Part shown: piece by piece, positions 42,074-49,304 of the stretch
How the letters are laid out: every line of letters begins with the position of its first letter
How positions within the stretch are numbered: the first letter of the stretch is position 1
Origin: Terriglobia bacterium
GTDB lineage: Bacteria; Acidobacteriota; Terriglobia; Bryobacterales; Bryobacteraceae
NCBI GenBank assembly: GCA_020073615.1
Contig: JAIQEX010000015.1
Location: forward strand, 1 to 64,000
DNA: 64,000 bases
Direction of reading: 5' to 3'
Notes under the pieces: model-generated
Seen by the model: the letters and a program-made list of their open reading frames with translations, nothing else
What the model was told of the DNA's origin: nothing
Database searches by the model: none
Program-made: the position numbers and the translations under genes

Positions 42074-42472
42074 ATGACCACCGAATCCGCACGGCTGCGA
42101 GTCAAGACCTGGATCTGCGCCGCCATCGTGGTCTTCAGCAACGTGTTCGGCAACTTCTTCCTGAAGCGCGGCCTGCCCGCCTCCCTCCCCACGCCGTTCG
42201 ATTACATCTTGGTGCTCTTCCAGCCGCCGGTAACGCTGGGCGTGCTCCTGCTCATCCTATGGCTCCTCTCGCGCATGGCGCTGCTGAGCTGGGCCGACCT
42301 GAGCTACGTCCTGCCGGTCACCTCCGTGGGCTACATTCTGGTGGCACTCGTGGGAAGGGTGCTGTTGCACGAACAGGTCACCGCCAAACGATGGACCGGC
42401 GTCATCCTCATCATGGCCGGAGTGGCGCTGGTCAGCGGCGGCACCGCGCCGCAGACCAAGGCGGCCCGATGA
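42074..42472 (+). CDS. small four-helix EamA/SMR-like transporter, subunit 1
   Basis: A 132-residue membrane protein with four hydrophobic helices (ICAAIVVFSNVFGNFFLKRG; VTLGVLLLILWLLSRMALLS; VLPVTSVGYILVALVGRVLL; VILIMAGVALVSGG), the size of EmrE- or ArnE/F-type half-transporters. LHEQVTAKRWTGVILI is typical of the EamA fold. It lies 8 bp after hpnJ and overlaps the second such gene by 4 bp. A heterodimer that flips a lipid-linked sugar or precursor is plausible from the context. Confidence 0.8.
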   Translation: MTTESARLRVKTWICAAIVVFSNVFGNFFLKRGLPASLPTPFDYILVLFQPPVTLGVLLLILWLLSRMALLSWADLSYVLPVTSVGYILVALVGRVLLHEQVTAKRWTGVILIMAGVALVSGGTAPQTKAAR

Positions 42473-42831
42473 GGTGGGTTTGGATCGCCGTCATCGTAGC
42501 CGCCACCACGGCGGGTGAAGTCCTGCAAGCTTTCGCCATGCGCCGCCACGGCGAGATCCGCGACTTTCGCCCGGGCGCGCTCCGCCGGGTGCTCACAGTA
42601 CTGGCCCGTAATCGCTTCATCATCGCCTCGGTGGCCGCCATGGCAGTGTCGTTCTTCGCCTATATGGGGTTGCTCACCATCGCCGAGCTCAGCTTCGCGG
42701 TTCCGGCCACGGCGGTCACGTATGTGCTCGAAACCGTGCTGGCGAGATATGTTCTGAAAGAGCGCGTCAACTGGCTGCGCTGGGCGGGCGCGGCGCTGGT
42801 GATCTGCGGCGTCGCTCTGGTCTCGCTGTGA
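42469..42831 (+). CDS. small four-helix EamA/SMR-like transporter, subunit 2
   Basis: A 120-residue membrane protein with four helices (WIAVIVAATTAGEVLQAFAM; FIIASVAAMAVSFFAYMGLL; ATAVTYVLETVLARYVL; AGAALVICGVALVSL). It is related in size and layout to subunit 1. The ATG overlaps the previous stop, and its own stop overlaps the GTG of hpnI. Translational coupling across four genes suggests a joint function in hopanoid modification or transport. Confidence 0.8.
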   Translation: MRWVWIAVIVAATTAGEVLQAFAMRRHGEIRDFRPGALRRVLTVLARNRFIIASVAAMAVSFFAYMGLLTIAELSFAVPATAVTYVLETVLARYVLKERVNWLRWAGAALVICGVALVSL

Positions 42832-43949
42832 TCTGGCTCGCCCTGCCGGCCCTGGCGGCGGCGGCCTACTACCTGCTGGCGATTGTGGCGACGGTAAGGT
42901 GGCCCCGTTCTCACCGTCCGCGAGCGCAGGCCAGTGTGCCGGCGCCGCTCTCCATCCTGAAACCCATTCACGGACGCGACCCCCGCTTCTACGAGGCCAT
43001 ACGGTCGCACGCCGCGCAGGATTACCCGCAGTTTGAAATCCTGTTCGGGGTCAGCGATCCATCGGACACCGCGCTCCAGGATATCGCGCGCCTCCAGAGC
43101 GAATTCCCGGCGCGGTCAATCGCCGTGTTCGCCGTCGCCACCAAAGCGCCCAACGCCAAAGTGGGCGTGCTGGCGGAACTGGCGAAGCACGCGCGCTATC
43201 CGCTGCTGCTGGTCAACGACAGCGATATCGAAGTCGAGCCCGGATACCTGCGCGCGGTAGCGGCCCCCCTGGACGATCCCACCATCGGCATGGTCACCTG
43301 CCTCTATCGCGGCCTTGGTGAATCATGGGCATCGGGCGCCGAGGCGCTAGGCATCGCCACCGAGTTCACCCCCAGCGTGCTGGTGGCGCGCCTCTTGGGC
43401 GTGGTCGAGTTCGCGCTCGGCTCCACCATGATGTTCCGCGCCGCGGCGCTGCGCAAGATCGGCGGCTTCGAATCGATTGCCGGGTACCTGGCCGACGACT
43501 ACCAGCTCGGAAACCGCATCCATGCGCTGGGCTATCGCATCGAATTCGCGCCCATCGTAGTGGAGACCGATCTCGGCGCCGAGAGCTGGGCGCAGACCTG
43601 GCGGCACCAGGTGCGCTGGTCGCGCACCATCCGCGTCTCGCATCCCGCGGGCTACTACGGCTGCATCGTGACCCACGCCACCCTGTGGGCGCTGGTAGCG
43701 TTCGCCGCCGGCCAATGGTGGGCGGGCGCCGCCGCGCTGGGGCTGCGGATGGCGGCCGGCATCCTGGCCGGAGTTCTCCTCCGCGACCGGCACGTGGCGC
43801 GCTATTTCTGGCTGATCCCCCTGCGCGACCTGTTCGGCTTCGCCGTCTGGATAGCCGGCGCCCTCGGTTCCACGGTCTACTGGCGCGACCGCAAACTGGC
43901 GCTCCACCGCGACGGCCGCATCGACGTGGAGGCCTATAACGGGAACTAA
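42828..43949 (+). CDS. hpnI: hopanoid glycosyltransferase HpnI
   Basis: A 373-residue membrane glycosyltransferase of the GT21/ceramide-glucosyltransferase-like type. An N-terminal helix is followed by PLSILKPIHGRDPRFYEAIR, DSDIEVEP (DxD), the later Asp in YLADDYQLGNRIHALGY and RHQVRWSRTIR (the Q-x-x-R-W motif). C-terminal helices anchor it. HpnI transfers N-acetylglucosamine to bacteriohopanetetrol in hopanoid producers. The pairing with hpnJ supports this. The GTG overlaps the upstream stop. Its end overlaps the end of the opposite-strand operon by 4 bp. Confidence 0.87.
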   Translation: MIWLALPALAAAAYYLLAIVATVRWPRSHRPRAQASVPAPLSILKPIHGRDPRFYEAIRSHAAQDYPQFEILFGVSDPSDTALQDIARLQSEFPARSIAVFAVATKAPNAKVGVLAELAKHARYPLLLVNDSDIEVEPGYLRAVAAPLDDPTIGMVTCLYRGLGESWASGAEALGIATEFTPSVLVARLLGVVEFALGSTMMFRAAALRKIGGFESIAGYLADDYQLGNRIHALGYRIEFAPIVVETDLGAESWAQTWRHQVRWSRTIRVSHPAGYYGCIVTHATLWALVAFAAGQWWAGAAALGLRMAAGILAGVLLRDRHVARYFWLIPLRDLFGFAVWIAGALGSTVYWRDRKLALHRDGRIDVEAYNGN

Positions 43950-44275
43950 AGCGTCACGAAGATCCCGCCGCCTTCCACCGCCAGCTCGAGCTCCGCGTGG
44001 CGCGCGGCCTCCTGCAACGCCGCCTCGAGCATCGCCACCGGGTCGCGGCTTACCTCCAGGCGGCGCAGGAGCCCTTCGCCCTTGCGCTCGCCCACGGCGA
44101 GGACGATCTTCAAGCCCCGGCGCTTGCACGTGACCGCCGTCCCGTCCTCCAGCGTCGCGTTCATCGGCTTGATGTACGCGTCCACGTAGTGCACTCCCAC
44201 ACCCGACTTGTCGCCGGTGTGCTCGGGCAGCTTCTCGCTGGCCGCGCGGTTTTCGTCGCAGAGTCTGGCTCTCAT
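43946..44275 (-). CDS. 109-residue protein of unknown function, last gene of the methyltransferase operon
   Basis: A small soluble protein whose ATG overlaps the stop of the homocysteine methyltransferase gene (ATGA). It has no signal peptide and no motif I recognise. GVGVHYVDAYIKPMNATLED and VTCKRRGLKIVLAVGERKGE suggest a mixed alpha/beta fold. Its position, coupled at the end of a corrinoid methyl-transfer operon, suggests an accessory role. Confidence 0.65.
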   Translation of the reverse strand: MRARLCDENRAASEKLPEHTGDKSGVGVHYVDAYIKPMNATLEDGTAVTCKRRGLKIVLAVGERKGEGLLRRLEVSRDPVAMLEAALQEAARHAELELAVEGGGIFVTL

Positions 44276-45171
44276 CGCTTCCCGTCCATGGCCTTGCGGA
44301 ACGCCGCGATATGCTCCGGCGTGCTGCCGCAGCAGGCGCCCACAATGTTGGCCCCCGCCTCCACCAGCGGCGTCACGCCGCGCGCCATGTCTTCCGGCAT
44401 TTCGTCGTAGACCACCTTCATGTGCACCAGCTTCGGCTGCCCCGCGTTGGGCTGCACCATCACCGGCAGGCCGCTCACCTTCTTGTAGCGCTCCACCGCT
44501 TCGCGCGAGCGCGCCATGTCCATCCCCGTGCCGCAGTTCACGCCGGCGATGTGCGCGCCGTGCTCCGCCAGAAATTCCGCGGCCCGCTCGGGATCCACGC
44601 CCATCATGGTGCGGAAAGTCGAGCCGTCCAGCGTGACATCGTAAGCCATCGAGCCGATGATACAGCACGCCCCGGCCTCCTGCGCCGCCTGGATGCCCAG
44701 CAGCAGCTCCTCGAGCGAGGTCTGCGTCTCGATGATGATGGCGTCGGCGCCCGCTTCCACCAGCGCGCGCGCCTGCTCTTTGAACGCGCGCCGCACCTCC
44801 GCTTCCGCAATGTCGCCGTACGGCTCCATCAGCCCGCCGAACGGACCGATGTCGCCGATCACGTATCCTTCGCGGCTGCCGAACGCCTGGCGCGCAATCG
44901 CCACCCCGGCCCGGTTGACGGCGGCGGCGCAATCGCCGCGCTCGTGCCGGTTGAGCATGATGCGCGAGGCGCCGAAGGTGTTGGTGAGGAGGCAGTCGGA
45001 ACCAGCCGCGGCGTAGCGGCGCTGAATGGCGAGGACTCGCTCGGGATGCTCCAGGTTCCATGCCTCGCCGCACTGCCCCTGCTCCAGGCCGGCCGCCATC
45101 AGTTGCGTGCCCATGGCGCCATCGCCCACCAGCGGGCGCTCGCGGATCGCTTCCAGCAGGCTCTTTCTCAT
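44272..45171 (-). CDS. homocysteine S-methyltransferase (stand-alone MetH module 1)
   Basis: A 299-residue protein matching the homocysteine-binding module of methionine synthase: VGDGAMGTQLMAAGL, the LLTNTFGASRIMLNRHE block, and the zinc cysteines C213 (VNCGTG), C280 and C281 (GACCGSTPEH). The pterin, B12 and activation modules of MetH are absent but occur here as separate genes, except the pterin one. It should accept a methyl group from a methyl-corrinoid protein to form methionine. Overlaps of 4 bp on both sides place it in the operon. Confidence 0.88.
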   Translation of the reverse strand: MRKSLLEAIRERPLVGDGAMGTQLMAAGLEQGQCGEAWNLEHPERVLAIQRRYAAAGSDCLLTNTFGASRIMLNRHERGDCAAAVNRAGVAIARQAFGSREGYVIGDIGPFGGLMEPYGDIAEAEVRRAFKEQARALVEAGADAIIIETQTSLEELLLGIQAAQEAGACCIIGSMAYDVTLDGSTFRTMMGVDPERAAEFLAEHGAHIAGVNCGTGMDMARSREAVERYKKVSGLPVMVQPNAGQPKLVHMKVVYDEMPEDMARGVTPLVEAGANIVGACCGSTPEHIAAFRKAMDGKR

Positions 45172-45908
45172 ATGCTGGCGCACCGTTCCACCGCGCGCCC
45201 GTACGGCGCCCGCCGGTACTGGCACGAGAGCAGCGAACAGGTCCGGCACGGCACCAGCGCGGCCGGCCGCTCGCCGGCAGCGCTCTGTCTCGTCAATCCG
45301 AACACCGCCAGTTGCGATTTCTTGGGACGCAGCGCGCCCGACTCCAGCGCCTCCAAGGCGCCGGGCAGCGATCGCTCCCGGCACAGCAGTTCGAGCAGCC
45401 GCGGCTGTTCGCTCACGTCCCACCCCGCGTAGCCGGGGCTGTCGTGCGGCAGAACGGCCAGCCCGCGCTCTTCCGCCCACACGCACAGCCGGCCGCCGAT
45501 GGCGGTCGTCAGGTGCTCCACCACCGCCGAACCAAACATCTCCAGGAAAAAGTACTCGTCGGGCTTCTCCTCGAGCCAGAGCTCCCGTGCCCTCTGCTCG
45601 ATCTCCGGGCCCGCGCTCGCCGCCACCAGCATCACGGCGCTCGACTCCGCCACCTGCAGCGTCCTGCGCAGCCGCTTGCCTCCAAACGCCGCCCCGTCGA
45701 TGCGCACCGCGCCGCCGGCGGTCTCCACGCCGCGCGCTTCGCGGGCATACACCCACGGACGGCCGTGCTCCCGGTACCACGCGCGCGCCTCGGCGGCCAG
45801 CTCGCAGGCACGCCCTTCCAGCACCCAGCCGCGCGGATACCCCAGGAGGCGCAGGTACTCGGCCGGCGCGACATTGGTATCCGGTGCGGTGTCCACCAGT
45901 TCCATCAT
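45168..45908 (-). CDS. stand-alone MetH-type activation domain protein
   Basis: A 246-residue protein resembling the B12-dependent methionine synthase activation domain, which uses SAM and an electron donor to rescue oxidised cobalamin. It has AGPEIEQRARELWLEEKPDE, FGSAVVEHLTTAIGGR and HDSPGYAGWDVSEQPRLLELL. The C-terminus has a Cys cluster (C221, C224, C229 before YRRAPYG) that may bind metal or a cluster. It overlaps its two neighbours by 4 bp each. The activation role follows from the family and the corrinoid context. Confidence 0.8.
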   Translation of the reverse strand: MMELVDTAPDTNVAPAEYLRLLGYPRGWVLEGRACELAAEARAWYREHGRPWVYAREARGVETAGGAVRIDGAAFGGKRLRRTLQVAESSAVMLVAASAGPEIEQRARELWLEEKPDEYFFLEMFGSAVVEHLTTAIGGRLCVWAEERGLAVLPHDSPGYAGWDVSEQPRLLELLCRERSLPGALEALESGALRPKKSQLAVFGLTRQSAAGERPAALVPCRTCSLLSCQYRRAPYGRAVERCASI

Positions 45909-47533
45909 GGGGCAACCTGGCGAGGAGATTCGAGCGGCTTGAACTGGCAGCCTTCCACGAAGAAGTCGAAAAAGCCGGGGTGCGTTTCCAGCCGGCAGTG
46001 CTGTACCTTGCGCACCAGTTGTTCCAGTTCCTGCCGCTTCGCGCGCGAGAGCAGAGCGATCGCCGCTCCTTCGATGGCGGCGTTGCCGATTTGCACGATG
46101 CGGGAGTCCGCGAGGTCGGGGACGAGGCCTATGCGGCGGGCCGCCGCCACGTTCAGATGCCGTCCGAACGCACCCGCCAGGTAGAACACTTCGATGTCGT
46201 CGAAGTCCACGCCGTACTCGCTCGCCACCGCGTGCAGCCCAGCCACGTTGGCGCCCTTGGCCTGCGCCAGTTCGCTCGCGTCGCGCTCCAGGAAAAAAAT
46301 GTCGCGCGCGCGGTCGAGCGTGATCCGTTCGGCTCCGTCCTGGAAGCGGCCCAGCGCATTCATCCGGCCGGTACGGACGAGTTCGCTCATCAGGCCGACC
46401 ATGCCGGAGCCGCAGATGCCCTCGGGGGCGCCGCCGCCGATCACGTCCAGGCGCCAGCCGCCGTCGTCGCCCAGGGCCACGTCCTCGATCGCGCCGTCCA
46501 GCGCCGGCATGCCGCAGGCGATGGCGCCGCCTTCGAACGCCGGCCCGGCGGGACACGAGGCGGCCAGGATGCGGTCGCGGTTGCCCACGATCAGCTCCGT
46601 GTTGGTGCCGATATCCATCACCGCGACCAGGCGCCGCTCGTGCGCCAGGTCCACGGCCAGCATGCAGGCCGCCGCGTCGGCGCCCACGTGCCCGCTGATG
46701 ACCGGCGCCCCGTACACGCGGGCCCGGGGATGGATGGGCAGCAGGCACCGCGGCCCGCTTCGGACGAGGCTGGTGGTAGAGCGCCTTCCCTCGGCCATCT
46801 CGATTTCCGTGATCGACCGGTAGGGGCTCTGTCCGATGGAATACACGTCCTGGCGGAAGAACAGGTCGCGCATGGTCGAGTTGCCCACCACCACCATCTC
46901 GTAGATGGTTTTCGGATCCACCGGAAACTCCTCGATGGCGTGGCGCATGTAGCCCGCCAGCGTGCGCATGAGCAACTTCCCGCTGTGCTCGGAGTCATAG
47001 CGGATGCGGGACATCACCTCGCTGCCGGCGAAGCGCTGCGGGTTCTCGAACGCGGCGTCGGCAATCTGCTCGCCGCTCTCCAGGTCCATGAGCCGCAGCA
47101 CGATGGTGGTGGTCCCCAGGTCCGCGGCGATGCCGTGGATCGGCCCGGTGGAGCGTTCCACCTCCTCGCCGTCGATCAGGATGCGGTCCCCGGCGCGCGT
47201 TACGGCGGCATCCGGCTTCGTCGCCACTCCGGGCAGACCGTGCGCGCGCCGTTCGATGCGCATGTGACCGCGCCGCATGGTGTGGCAGCGCACCAGGCCG
47301 GCATCGGAGGCCACCTGCGAACGGCACGCCAGGCGGAAGTTCCCGCGCAGATGCGCCTCCTGCGCGGCCGGCGCCGAGAGATGCTCCATGCCCTCGGCGA
47401 CCTCCACCATGCACTCCCGGCACTTGCCTTGCTTGTGGCAGGACGTCGGCACGCGAACACCCATGCGCTCGGCGCAATCGAACAGGGTCACGCCGGGCGC
47501 GGCCTCGGTCGAGCGTTCGTTGATGTGGAGCAT
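45905..47533 (-). CDS. RACo-type corrinoid protein activator (2Fe-2S and ASKHA ATPase)
   Basis: A 542-residue reductive activator of corrinoid proteins. Residues 1-75 are a plant-type ferredoxin domain with ligands C32, C38, C41 and C70. A linker leads to an ASKHA-type ATPase of the DUF4445 group: GIAADLGTTTIVLRL, VVGNSTMRDLFF, VAVMDIGTNTELIV, PEGICGSGMVGL and YLAGAFGRHLNVAAARRIG. Such proteins use ATP to return inactive Co(II) to Co(I). The ATG at 47533 starts the ferredoxin domain. It overlaps the next gene by 4 bp and follows the corrinoid protein gene after 16 bp. Confidence 0.9.
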   Translation of the reverse strand: MLHINERSTEAAPGVTLFDCAERMGVRVPTSCHKQGKCRECMVEVAEGMEHLSAPAAQEAHLRGNFRLACRSQVASDAGLVRCHTMRRGHMRIERRAHGLPGVATKPDAAVTRAGDRILIDGEEVERSTGPIHGIAADLGTTTIVLRLMDLESGEQIADAAFENPQRFAGSEVMSRIRYDSEHSGKLLMRTLAGYMRHAIEEFPVDPKTIYEMVVVGNSTMRDLFFRQDVYSIGQSPYRSITEIEMAEGRRSTTSLVRSGPRCLLPIHPRARVYGAPVISGHVGADAAACMLAVDLAHERRLVAVMDIGTNTELIVGNRDRILAASCPAGPAFEGGAIACGMPALDGAIEDVALGDDGGWRLDVIGGGAPEGICGSGMVGLMSELVRTGRMNALGRFQDGAERITLDRARDIFFLERDASELAQAKGANVAGLHAVASEYGVDFDDIEVFYLAGAFGRHLNVAAARRIGLVPDLADSRIVQIGNAAIEGAAIALLSRAKRQELEQLVRKVQHCRLETHPGFFDFFVEGCQFKPLESPRQVAP

Positions 47534-47549
47534 CACCGGCACGACGGCC

Positions 47550-48206
47550 TCATACGCGTTCGGCAACCGCTTTCGCCGCCAGGCGCAGAAACAGGTCCAC
47601 CGCCGCCGATGCGTTCGCTCCGTAGCCGTCGGCGCCGATCTCGTCGGCATACCCCTGGCTGATGGGCGCCCCGCCCACGGCCATCTGGATGTGTCCCAAA
47701 CCCGCCGCCTCGAAGCCGTCGATCACCTTCTTCATATAGGTCATGGTGGTGGTCAGCAGCGCGCTCATGCCGATGATCGTCGGCTGACACCGGCCGGCGG
47801 CCGCCAGAAATTTCTCCACGCTCTGGTCCACGCCGATGTCGTGCACCTCGAAGCCCGCGCCCTCCGCCATCATGCACACCAGGTTCTTGCCGATATCGTG
47901 CAGATCGCCGCGCACCGTACCCATCAGCAGCACCCCTACCCGGTTGGCCTCGCCGTTCTTGGCGGTCAGCAGCGGCTTCAGCACCGCCATACCCGCCTTC
48001 ATGGCCCGCGCCGCGATCAGCACTTCCGGCACGTAGAGCACGTTGTGCTTGAAATCTTCCCCCACCACGCTCATGCCCGCGATCAAGCCCTCGTTCAGCA
48101 CCTCCTGCGCGCTCCGCCCTTCGGCCAGCGCGTCGCGGGTCATCTGCTCGACCTCTTTGGCCTTGCCCTCGTAGAGGTACTGGTTCATCAGGGCATAATC
48201 GACCAT
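47550..48206 (-). CDS. corrinoid (B12-binding) methyl carrier protein
   Basis: A 218-residue corrinoid protein. Residues 1-85 are the helical cap (MNQYLYEGKAKEVEQMTRDA, AGMSVVGEDFKHNVLYVPEVL). Residues 88-215 are the B12-binding Rossmann domain with DLHDIGKN (His103, lower cobalt ligand), and later MSALLTTTMTYMKKVIDGF and GGAPISQGYADEIGADGYG. It carries a methyl group between the donor methyltransferase and the acceptor. GGAGGGGA precedes the start. It lies 18 bp after the URO-D-type gene. Confidence 0.93.
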   Translation of the reverse strand: MVDYALMNQYLYEGKAKEVEQMTRDALAEGRSAQEVLNEGLIAGMSVVGEDFKHNVLYVPEVLIAARAMKAGMAVLKPLLTAKNGEANRVGVLLMGTVRGDLHDIGKNLVCMMAEGAGFEVHDIGVDQSVEKFLAAAGRCQPTIIGMSALLTTTMTYMKKVIDGFEAAGLGHIQMAVGGAPISQGYADEIGADGYGANASAAVDLFLRLAAKAVAERV

Positions 48207-48224
48207 CGCCGGCTTCCCCTCCCG

Positions 48225-49286
48225 TCAGACATGGCTCGCGTAGCACCGCGCGTTGAATTCCGCCAGCGCTTCCTGCATGGCCACAATGTTCTCGCGCGGC
48301 ATTCCGGGGCTGACCCCTCCGCCCACCGAAAGAATGATTCCCTCGCCGCCCGCTCCCTCCAGCACTTCGCGTGTTGCCTTGCGCACCTCCGCCGGCGTGC
48401 CGCGTACGCCGATCTCGAGCGGGTTCACGTTGCCCATCAGGCACATCCGGTGGCCCACGCGTTTTTTGACCTCGGTGATGTGCCGCTGCTTGCCCCAGTT
48501 GAGCACGTGGAACCCCGCATCGGGCAGATGGTCCAGGCAGGCGTCCACCTCCGCGTCATTGTGGTAGACCTTCACCCAGTCTTCGGGAAAGGCCTCGCAG
48601 ATCCGCTTCAAATAAGGGTGTGCGAACTCCAGGTAATGTTCCTCGTTGATGAACCCCACGATGTCATCCAGGATGAAAATGCTCTCCACGGTATCGCCCA
48701 TCGCCTTGTGCTGCGCCTTCAGCCAGTCGATCACCACGCGCGTGCACAGGTCGATCAGCCGGTGCGCGCCCGCGGGGTCTTCCACCAGGTCGATCATGAA
48801 GTTGGTGGTGCCGCGCACAAACCCCGCGGTGCACAGCGGGCCGCGCGACGTGACCATGGGCAGGATGTAGCCGAGGTCCAGGATGCGCTGGCGGTGCATC
48901 TTGATGCGATGCAGGGTCATGGCCGCGAAGGCATCCGCCTCCACTTCGTACTCCGGGAAATTGTCGATGTCTTCCAAACGGTACAGGGTGTGGTACTCGC
49001 TCGGCGTGTTGTCCTGCCAGAACTTGATCTTGGCGCCCAGCACCGAGGGCTCCGCCGCCATGCCGTATTCCATCCACCACGATGGAATGAAGATGATATC
49101 GGGAAACTCCCGCATGATCTTCAGGTTCGACTGGAACCACAGCTCGGGGTCCAGGTAATAATCCATGTGGTTGAGCCCCAGGTACCCGGGGATCCACGGG
49201 CTGTCCACGATCAGCGCCATCGGGACCTTGTCCAGCTTCTCGCGGCGCGCCGCCCGTTTGAATGTTTCCCACTGTTGTGGCCGCAT
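48225..49286 (-). CDS. URO-D-superfamily corrinoid methyltransferase, atypical metal site
   Basis: A 353-residue protein with the uroporphyrinogen-decarboxylase fold of corrinoid methyltransferases (IFILDDIVGFINEEHYLEFA, the His242 loop VYHNDAEVDACLDHL, MCLMGNVNPLEIG). In MtaA-type enzymes zinc is held by His-x-Cys and a second Cys; here the first motif reads His-Asn-Asp and the second position is Met329 (GVSPGMP), so no thiolate set is present. It probably takes a methyl group from an ether or another non-thiol donor onto the corrinoid protein encoded downstream. AAGGA precedes the start. An 18-bp gap separates it from the alpha-glucuronidase gene. Confidence 0.85.
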   Translation of the reverse strand: MRPQQWETFKRAARREKLDKVPMALIVDSPWIPGYLGLNHMDYYLDPELWFQSNLKIMREFPDIIFIPSWWMEYGMAAEPSVLGAKIKFWQDNTPSEYHTLYRLEDIDNFPEYEVEADAFAAMTLHRIKMHRQRILDLGYILPMVTSRGPLCTAGFVRGTTNFMIDLVEDPAGAHRLIDLCTRVVIDWLKAQHKAMGDTVESIFILDDIVGFINEEHYLEFAHPYLKRICEAFPEDWVKVYHNDAEVDACLDHLPDAGFHVLNWGKQRHITEVKKRVGHRMCLMGNVNPLEIGVRGTPAEVRKATREVLEGAGGEGIILSVGGGVSPGMPRENIVAMQEALAEFNARCYASHV

Positions 49287-49304
49287 TACGTTTCCTTAGC
49301 TACT

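Noticed and set aside
39837-42092. Open frame of 751 codons antisense to hpnJ and the secreted protein
   Set aside because: Shadow of hpnJ, whose motifs are complete on the plus strand.
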